DNA of 12,534 bases. Origin: an uncultured Porphyromonadaceae bacterium. Lineage in GTDB: Bacteria; Bacteroidota; Bacteroidia; Bacteroidales; Paludibacteraceae. Shown piece after piece: positions 7,771 to 12,534 of the stretch. Made by a program: the position numbers and the translations under genes. The DNA lies in assembly GCA_937898265.1 (NCBI GenBank), contig CALEJM010000160.1:1-12534 (forward strand), read 5' to 3'. How positions within the stretch are numbered: position 1 is the first letter of the stretch; each line of letters starts with the position of its first letter. The notes below the pieces were generated by a model. The model was not told where the DNA came from and ran no database searches. It saw only the letters and a program-made list of their open reading frames with translations.

Positions 7771-8074
7771 GGCTGTTGATAAAACACAAAAACAACCGCT
7801 TATTCGCCAGTCTTATCGCTTACATCTCATCCCATTAGTATTGTTTATTGCTCGCAAGCTTCGCAAGAAATTGGATGGTCTTTGACCAGAAATAAAAAAC
7901 AAGATAAGAGAGAGAGACAGAAGAAATTATTTTTTATCCACTGAGATACAACCTCTAAAACTTATGTATTTTCCAAAATGTCTTCACTTGAATTTTGCTT
8001 TACCTTCGGTTCTTGCGTCATAAACAAACCTTTCGTACGTCATACCCACAGATAGTTGTTATGTAGAAAAATGG
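7771..8074. other. Gene-poor intergenic stretch, no supported feature
   Basis: 304 bases between the terminator and the stop of the convergent GxxExxY gene. I see no open frame of useful length, no RNA gene and no clear terminator for the minus-strand gene. The only structure noticed is a 7-base direct repeat TCGCAAG at about 7852-7867, separated by two bases, and a purine-rich run (AGAGAGAGAC) near 7907-7920. It may be degenerate remnant DNA. Confidence 0.4.
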
Positions 8075-8623
8075 TCAGCGTTTAAAAGAATCTATTTTAA
8101 TTTGATGATAATAAGCGGACTTTTTCTTATCAAGGTATTCTTGCCATGGTTTTACTGTGTTTTCACTTACAGTCCCATCGTAACGATAATCAAACAATTC
8201 AACACGATGAAAACTCTCATCATAATGATAAACCTCAGTATAAACCTGGTGTTTTGTTTTGCAGAAATTGATGAGCACGCCATACGGACAATGTGTCAAC
8301 AGCATATAATTCTTCAATTGATCACGATGTTCGTCTGAAACAAATTTAACAGCTTTACATTCGATAATAACATTACCTTCTGAACGAACTAAAACCAAAT
8401 CACACCGATAGTGTTCTTCAAGCTTTTCATTGAATAAAAACAGAGGCAGTTCGTATTCTTTCTGAACATTGTAATTCAATTTTCGCAAAAGATGCTTTAG
8501 TCCATATTGATAAGGATACTCAGTAAGTCCATGTCTATATTCATTATAGACATCATAGGAACATCCAATAATATCATGAAATACTTTTTGTTCCTTATTA
8601 TAGTCTATTGCAGAGTCTTTCAT
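8075..8623 (-). CDS. GxxExxY-family protein (PD-(D/E)XK nuclease-like)
   Basis: 182 residues from the ATG at 8623; an upstream in-frame ATG at 8674 would add a 17-residue polar extension that does not match the family start. The family is named for GxxExxY, here GLTEYPY at 32-38. The rest of the nuclease-like core follows: CDLVLVR with D75, then VIIECKAVKF with E88 and K90, and the HRDQLKNYMLLTHCPYGVLINF segment typical of the family. The D...ExK pattern fits a PD-(D/E)XK fold, but a biochemical activity is not established for this family as far as I know. It lies 102 bases downstream of xerD on the same strand. The two may share a transcript or the gene may be an accessory insertion. Confidence 0.85.
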   Translation of the reverse strand: MKDSAIDYNKEQKVFHDIIGCSYDVYNEYRHGLTEYPYQYGLKHLLRKLNYNVQKEYELPLFLFNEKLEEHYRCDLVLVRSEGNVIIECKAVKFVSDEHRDQLKNYMLLTHCPYGVLINFCKTKHQVYTEVYHYDESFHRVELFDYRYDGTVSENTVKPWQEYLDKKKSAYYHQIKIDSFKR

Positions 8624-8725
8624 TTGTTGATGTTTATTTTTTTCTTTGAAATTTCTAGAACCATTCAAACACAATTTCTTTTATCTAATTTCTTGCGCAA
8701 GCAATCTCTTTTGCTACCACCTCTT

Positions 8726-9646
8726 TCACCTTTTATTTCTTGGGTGTTTGGTGAGGATTTCTTGACGGAGGAACTCGACGTCGAGGTGTGTATAGATTTG
8801 TGTGGTGATGATGCTCTCATGGCCCAACATCTGCTGGATGGCACGGAGACTGGCGCCTCCCTCCAAGAGATGAGTCGCAAAAGAGTGACGAAAGGTGTGA
8901 GGAGAGATGGTTTTGGTGATGCCTGCCGCCTCAGCGAGTTGTTTGATCATCGTGAAAATCATGACACGAGTCAACTGAGCACCGCGACGGTTGAGAAAGA
9001 GGAAGTCTTCGTTATGTGGTTTGATGGTCATCTCGTTACGACACTGCAACCAGAGACGTATCTTCTCGACCGAGACGGGCGACAACGGCACAAGACGCTG
9101 TTTGCTTCCCTTGCCGTCGACACGCATGTATCCGAGGTCGAAATAGATATTGGAAATCTTAAGATTGATAAGTTCAGAGACACGCAACCCAGAACCATAG
9201 AGCGTCTCGATGATGGCGAGATTGCGATGTCCAAGCGGTTGAGAGAGGTCGATGCTCTGCTCTATATTCTCAATCTCCTCCACAGTAAGCACCGTTGGGA
9301 GGTATTTAGGTATGGCGGGCTGTTGAAGCAGCTCGGAGGGGTTGTCGGAGCGTTCTCCCGACATCACAAGGAAACGGAAGAAGGAATGGAGACTGGAAAC
9401 GATACGTGCCTGAGAACGGGGTTGAATACCTATCTCATAGAGAAAGACCAGATAATCCTGTAAATCCGACAAAGTGCAGGTGGTCGCCTCTTGCTGTCGC
9501 TGCATCAGAAACTCAAGAAACTGCGCGAGGTCGGACGTGTAGGCTTCAATGGAATTAGCAGCCAACGCCCGCTCAAGGAGCAGATAGTTACGATATTTTT
9601 TCAGCAAGTCAGTCAAGGGGACTAAAGAAAAAGAAATCGGCAACAC
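8726..9646 (-). CDS. xerD: Tyrosine recombinase XerD
   Basis: Site-specific recombinase that, with XerC, resolves chromosome dimers at dif. 306 residues if read from GTG at 9646. The N-terminal SAM-like domain starts LKKYRNYLLLERALAANSIEAYTSDL. The catalytic domain shows the full set: R155 (GSGLRVSEL), K179 (GKGSKQRLVPL), H250 and R253 (SPHTFRHSFATHL), H276 (LGHESI), and nucleophile Y285 (TTQIYTHLD). The C-terminal tail ILTKHPR is typical of XerD. There is no ATG anywhere between the upstream stop and the domain start; candidates are GTG 9646, TTG 9643 and TTG 9616 (residue 11). The first two lie inside the stem of the terminator behind serA, so TTG 9616 may be the real start. The full set of catalytic residues and housekeeping neighbours argue for the chromosomal recombinase, not an element integrase. 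Confidence 0.93.
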   Translation of the reverse strand: MLPISFSLVPLTDLLKKYRNYLLLERALAANSIEAYTSDLAQFLEFLMQRQQEATTCTLSDLQDYLVFLYEIGIQPRSQARIVSSLHSFFRFLVMSGERSDNPSELLQQPAIPKYLPTVLTVEEIENIEQSIDLSQPLGHRNLAIIETLYGSGLRVSELINLKISNIYFDLGYMRVDGKGSKQRLVPLSPVSVEKIRLWLQCRNEMTIKPHNEDFLFLNRRGAQLTRVMIFTMIKQLAEAAGITKTISPHTFRHSFATHLLEGGASLRAIQQMLGHESIITTQIYTHLDVEFLRQEILTKHPRNKR

Positions 9647-9680
9647 GAAGCAGAACGTACGAACTGCCAGGTGTTGCCGA
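9621..9680 (-). terminator. Hairpin terminator between serA and xerD
   Basis: Arms TCGGCAACAC (9637-9646) and GTGTTGCCGA (9671-9680) are perfect complements with a 24-base loop that contains a second short stem, GCAG/CTGC. On the minus strand the stem is followed by a T-rich run (ATTTCTTTTTCTTT), which fits termination of serA transcripts 26 bases after the stop codon. On the plus strand it is followed by A-rich sequence, so it would act mainly in the minus direction. Confidence 0.65.
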
Positions 9681-9705
9681 AAAACGTTTTATCTATAAAG
9701 ATAGA

Positions 9706-10623
9706 TTAGTTCAAACGGAATTTGTCAACACCGTTTACGAGGAAGCCAACGATTTGGTTAGCTGCGGCGAGACCAGCGTTGATGTTTGCTTCTGCGGTTT
9801 CAGCGCCCATCTTTTTAGGAGTAGCGAAGAAACGAGCACCGAATTTCTCTTTCAACACAGCAGCGTTAGCTGGAGCGATGTCGGTAACATATTTCATGTC
9901 AGGACGATCCTCGAGGAGACGTTCCATGTCAGCCTCGTTGATAACCTCTTTACGAGCGGTGTTAACCAAGCAACCACCTTTTGGCATGTGGTTGAGGAGT
10001 TCGTAGTTGATAGAGTTTTTGGTTTGGTCGTTTGCAGGGATGTGCAATGAGATGTAGTCGCAGTTGGTGTAGAGGTCTTCGAGTTTCTCAACAACGTGAA
10101 CACCTTCTGCTTCCATTTTCTCTTTGGCAACGAATGGGTCGAATGCCCAGATTTCCATGCCGAAAGCGCGAGCGTGGTCAGCAACCAAGCGACCTACGTT
10201 GCCGTAAGCTTGGATACCGAGACGTTTGCCTTTCAACTCGCAGCCTGTGCCAGGAGTATATTGGTTACGAGCCATCATAATCATGAGACCGAGAGCCAAC
10301 TCAGCAACGGCGTTAGAGTTCTGACCTGGAGTGTTCATAGCCACTACGTTGTGCTCTGAGAGAGCTTTGAGGTCGAGGTTGTCGAAACCAGCACCTGCAC
10401 GAACAACGATTTTGAGGTTTTTGGCAGCAGCTACAACTTCTGCAGTAACTTTGTCTGAGCGAACGATGAGAGCGTCAACGTCAGCTACAGCTGCATGGAA
10501 TTGTGCTACGTCTGTGTACTTCTCGAGGAGTACGAGTTCGCCACCGGCTTTCTCTACGATTTCGCGGATGCCGTCGATTGCTTTCTTAGCAAATGGCTTT
10601 TCTGTTGCTACTAATACTTTCAT
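9706..10623 (-). CDS. serA: D-3-phosphoglycerate dehydrogenase, lysine-type (type III)
   Basis: Cytoplasmic NAD-dependent oxidation of 3-phosphoglycerate to 3-phosphohydroxypyruvate, first step of serine synthesis. The ATG at 10623 is chosen because MKVLVATEKPFAKKAIDGIRE is the normal start in Bacteroidales; an upstream in-frame start would run into mltG. 305 residues, without ACT or regulatory domains. NAD-binding segment GIQAYGNVG near 136-144, catalytic Arg in NTARKEVI (R224), and the C-terminal ATPKKMGAETAEANINAG. In the usual family the catalytic His sits in TPHIGG; here Lys (K270) takes that place, as described for the lysine variant of type III PGDH found in Bacteroidota and Entamoeba. 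It starts 32 bases after the mltG stop, so probably cotranscribed with it. serC, a common neighbour in related genomes, is not in the window. Confidence 0.95.
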   Translation of the reverse strand: MKVLVATEKPFAKKAIDGIREIVEKAGGELVLLEKYTDVAQFHAAVADVDALIVRSDKVTAEVVAAAKNLKIVVRAGAGFDNLDLKALSEHNVVAMNTPGQNSNAVAELALGLMIMMARNQYTPGTGCELKGKRLGIQAYGNVGRLVADHARAFGMEIWAFDPFVAKEKMEAEGVHVVEKLEDLYTNCDYISLHIPANDQTKNSINYELLNHMPKGGCLVNTARKEVINEADMERLLEDRPDMKYVTDIAPANAAVLKEKFGARFFATPKKMGAETAEANINAGLAAANQIVGFLVNGVDKFRLN

Positions 10624-10655
10624 AATGTTTGTTTTATTATTAAGTTTGGATTTTT

Positions 10656-11699
10656 CTATTTCTGTTTCGCCAACCAAGCACGAAGTGCCTGATGATACAT
10701 AGCTGCGTTGCGGTTGTGTTCAGCCAACGTGGCAGCGAAGTTGTGGCGACCGTTGAGTTCGGGTTTTGCACACATATAAATATAGTTATGATGCGCATAG
10801 TTCAACACCGCATCGATGCCTTCCAACGATGGCATGCGGATAGGTCCTGGAGGCAATCCGGGATTCAAATAAGTGTTGTATGGCGAAACAACGGCAAGGT
10901 GCTTGTTGAGAATCTGTGTAAGGGTGAAGTCGCCTACAGCAAATTTAACGGTAGGATCGGACTGAAGGAGCATACCACGACGCAGACGGTTGTAGTAGAG
11001 TCCTGCAACGACAGGTTTCTCGTCGCTTTTATTGGTCTCCTCCTCTACGATAGAAGCCAAAGTGATTACTTCGGCAGGAGTCAGTTCCATCTCTTTAGCC
11101 TGAGCCAGACGATGTTCGCTCCAGAATGTGGCAGAGAAGTCGGCCATACGTTTCATAAACTGCTCGCCACTCATATTCCAATAGACCTCGTAGGTATTAG
11201 GCAAGACGAGTGTAAACAATGTGGCAGTATCAATATGGTAGGCAGAGAGCATGGCTGTGTCGGTGAAGGTAGCCATCCATTGGGCAGAGTCGAGCATCAA
11301 CGTGTTGCCAAGGTGCGCAGCCAATTGTTGAGGCAAACGAAGATTATTGAATATGACACTGAGCGGTTCTTGCATACCCGCCAGAAACATATTCACCACT
11401 TCGCGATTGGTTGCACCGTTGCGAATGCGATAACGACCGCTACGAAGATGGTCAGGCAGTCCTTGATGATTTGCCCAGAAGTCGAAACTTGAGACGTTGG
11501 AAATGGTGGCGACGGAGTCAATTTTTGCTTTCAAAACGTCGAAATCGTCGCCAGGATAGAGATAGACGAAAGCACTTTTTCCTTCCTCTACGGAGAAATT
11601 AGGCTTCAAAAGAACGGAATAACCAGCTATTGCAACCAAAAGAATGGTCACAAAAACGGCAGAACAAAGCCCAATAATCCACTTATAAACTGCTTTCAT
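10656..11699 (-). CDS. mltG: Endolytic murein transglycosylase MltG
   Basis: Inner-membrane lytic transglycosylase (YceG family) that cuts nascent glycan strands and is thought to set their length. 347 residues, close to the family norm. One N-terminal membrane helix (about 7-31, LCSAVFVTILLVAIAG), a small LysM-like region around GRYRIRNGATNREVVNMF, then the catalytic domain: PNTYEVYW (167-174), ASIVEEETN (215-223) with the catalytic Glu at E219 by comparison with E. coli E218, YYNRLRRGMLLQSDPTVKFAVG, and NPGLPPGPIRMPS. Start at ATG 11699. It is the first gene of the minus-strand block (mltG-serA), and the tRNA-Ser promoter points the other way from the same intergenic region. Confidence 0.95.
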   Translation of the reverse strand: MKAVYKWIIGLCSAVFVTILLVAIAGYSVLLKPNFSVEEGKSAFVYLYPGDDFDVLKAKIDSVATISNVSSFDFWANHQGLPDHLRSGRYRIRNGATNREVVNMFLAGMQEPLSVIFNNLRLPQQLAAHLGNTLMLDSAQWMATFTDTAMLSAYHIDTATLFTLVLPNTYEVYWNMSGEQFMKRMADFSATFWSEHRLAQAKEMELTPAEVITLASIVEEETNKSDEKPVVAGLYYNRLRRGMLLQSDPTVKFAVGDFTLTQILNKHLAVVSPYNTYLNPGLPPGPIRMPSLEGIDAVLNYAHHNYIYMCAKPELNGRHNFAATLAEHNRNAAMYHQALRAWLAKQK

Positions 11700-11739
11700 C
11701 TTTGACTATCAGAAGATTGACTTATTTGCTATTTGTTTG

Positions 11740-11747
11740 TAAAGGTA
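11740..11747 (-). promoter_or_regulatory. Possible -7 box for mltG
   Basis: The minus strand reads TACCTTTA, one base off TAnnTTTG, 40 bases before the mltG ATG. A TTTA lies 18 bases further upstream at about the -33 position. Weak candidate. Confidence 0.3.
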
Positions 11748-11807
11748 AGGAGTTTTTTTTAGGTAAAGAATTTTTGACAGATTATTTTTCAATTCAGAAA
11801 AAAGTAT

Positions 11808-11815
11808 TACTTTTG
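11808..11815 (+). promoter_or_regulatory. -7 promoter box for tRNA-Ser
   Basis: TACTTTTG matches TAnnTTTG exactly and sits in TTACTTTTGCAA, a 12-base string repeated at 12069-12080 in front of the next gene. No TTTG at the 19-21 base spacing; TTTTTG at 11771-11776 is too far. The start site would be near 11822, giving a 5' tRNA leader of about 60 bases. Confidence 0.5.
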
Positions 11816-11881
11816 CAACGCAAAACAAGGGACTCACCAAGGTGCTGCTTCGCTTGTTTGCTGAGTTAGGCGAAAGCCCAT

Positions 11882-11972
11882 GGAAGTGTGGGTGAGTGGC
11901 TGAAACCACCAGTTTGCTAAACTGACGTACGGGATTACCGTACCGGGGGTTCGAATCCCCCCGCTTCCGCCA
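11882..11972 (+). tRNA. tRNA-Ser (anticodon GCU), CCA encoded
   Basis: Acceptor arm GGAAGTG (11882-11888) pairs with CGCTTCC (11962-11968), with one G-T pair. Discriminator G, then encoded CCA at 11970-11972. Anticodon stem CAGT/ACTG encloses TTGCTAA, giving GCT and so serine AGC/AGU. The long variable arm CGTACGGGATTACCGTACC (stem GTACGG/CCGTAC) is the class II hallmark of serine tRNAs, and the T arm GGGGGTTCGAATCCCCC is clear. A 5-base anticodon stem is not perfect (outer C-A mismatch). Confidence 0.95.
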
Positions 11973-11982
11973 AACTCACTTG

Positions 11983-12016
11983 AAGAAGGATACCGCAAGG
12001 TCTCCTTCTTTTTTTA
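11983..12016 (+). terminator. Intrinsic terminator of tRNA-Ser
   Basis: Stem AAGAAGGA (11983-11990) and TCCTTCTT (12003-12010), extended past one T-C mismatch by ACC-GCAA-GGT with a GNRA-type tetraloop, followed by a run of seven T from 12009. Lies 10 bases after the tRNA CCA. Confidence 0.9.
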
Positions 12017-12069
12017 TCCCCCAGGGCAAAGATTTTTCAGTTATATATTTTTTTTTCAGTTTTATTTTT

Positions 12070-12077
12070 TACTTTTG
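12070..12077 (+). promoter_or_regulatory. -7 promoter box for the gene at 12123
   Basis: TACTTTTG, an exact TAnnTTTG match, followed by CAATCC. The upstream region is A/T-rich with no clear TTTG at -33. It is 45 bases before the ATG. Confidence 0.5.
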
Positions 12078-12122
12078 CAATCCAAATCAGTCAAAATAAC
12101 AAACCAACATATACAAAATCTT

Positions 12123-12534
12123 ATGAAGAAACTTATACTCTCCCTCGCAATGATGATGGCAACCCTCGCTGTCATGGCCCAAAACCTTACGATTCGTTCC
12201 GATGGTTACAACAACCGTTTTTGGCTCTACATCAACGACATCCTTCAAAACGAATACTCCGTCAACTCTATCACTGTGACCAATATCCGTTCAACCTCTT
12301 GCGTTGTTCGCGTAGAGATGGAGGGACGCGAAGCTTATTGCTGCGGTCGTCGTCTGGAACTGAACAATATGGAAAACAACTTTCGTATCACCCGTTCCAA
12401 CTATGGTATCGCACTTCAAGCTACAGGTTCGTATCGTCAAACTGTAGATTTGGTGATGCCATTCCTTACACCTAACACACAAGCCTACAGTGGCTACTGC
12501 GACTACACCTACGGTGCTTCTCATAGCGGACACA
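12123..12534 (+). CDS. Secreted hypothetical protein, 3' end cut by window edge
   Basis: 137 codons are visible, still open at the right edge. Residues 1-18 form a signal peptide (MKKLILSLAMMMATLAVMA, cleavage at MA before Q). The mature start is LTIRSDGYNNRFWLYINDIL, then short beta-like stretches (SVNSITVTNI, SCVVRVEMEGREAYCCGRRLEL, ALQATGSYRQTVDLVM). The start resembles small periplasmic or outer-membrane proteins of Bacteroidota often classed under DUF4476, but I cannot confirm that from this piece. It is preceded by its own -7 box and the tRNA terminator, so it begins a new transcription unit. Confidence 0.75.
   Translation, partial: MKKLILSLAMMMATLAVMAQNLTIRSDGYNNRFWLYINDILQNEYSVNSITVTNIRSTSCVVRVEMEGREAYCCGRRLELNNMENNFRITRSNYGIALQATGSYRQTVDLVMPFLTPNTQAYSGYCDYTYGASHSGH

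Noticed and set aside
8507..9463. Plus-strand frame of 318 residues
   Set aside because: Antisense to xerD, in which all catalytic residues are in place; the translation shows no domain.
11709..11909. Minus-strand frame of 66 residues
   Set aside because: It overlaps the tRNA-Ser gene and its promoter and has no recognisable features.
8726..11972. Integrated element defined by a tyrosine recombinase and a tRNA gene
   Set aside because: The recombinase is the housekeeping XerD, it is separated from the tRNA by mltG and serA, and no direct repeat of the tRNA 3' end is seen in the window.

Overview
The window looks like a chromosomal segment of a Bacteroidota species of the order Bacteroidales, perhaps Prevotella-like. 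Four things point there: promoters of the TAnnTTTG (-7) type in front of most transcription units, almost no Shine-Dalgarno sequences, a large secreted protein with a type IX secretion (T9SS) C-terminal sorting domain, and a lysine-type phosphoglycerate dehydrogenase of the short Bacteroidales form. The genus cannot be fixed from the sequence alone.

Left part (1-3905), all on the minus strand. mfd, the transcription-repair coupling factor, is cut by the left edge and its first 894 codons are present. Upstream of it lies a 377-residue REP-associated tyrosine transposase (RAYT, HUH family) with a C-terminal domain that I read only tentatively as DprA/LOG-like. The RAYT gene carries a run of GC-rich palindromes inside its own reading frame, between the HUH motif and the tyrosine segment. 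This is the most unusual feature of the window.

Middle (3906-7770), plus strand. A divergent intergenic region holds a near-consensus Bacteroidota promoter and a leader that can fold into nested hairpins. It drives a two-gene unit: a 1038-residue secreted T9SS cargo protein of unknown function, whose middle third is much more AT-rich than its ends, and a 117-residue secreted small protein with a C-terminal membrane anchor and basic tail. A strong intrinsic terminator closes the unit at 7731-7770. About 300 bases with no recognisable gene follow.

Right part (8075-11699), minus strand again, in order of transcription: mltG (endolytic murein transglycosylase), serA (phosphoglycerate dehydrogenase), a hairpin terminator, xerD (chromosome dimer resolution recombinase) and a GxxExxY-family protein. 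These are housekeeping genes apart from the last, which is of unknown role. On the plus strand, tRNA-Ser(GCU) with encoded CCA and its own promoter and terminator is followed by the start of a secreted protein that runs off the right edge.

No CRISPR array, complete insertion sequence, prophage or obvious defence island is visible. The candidates for something new are the palindrome-bearing RAYT and the secreted protein pair with its structured leader.
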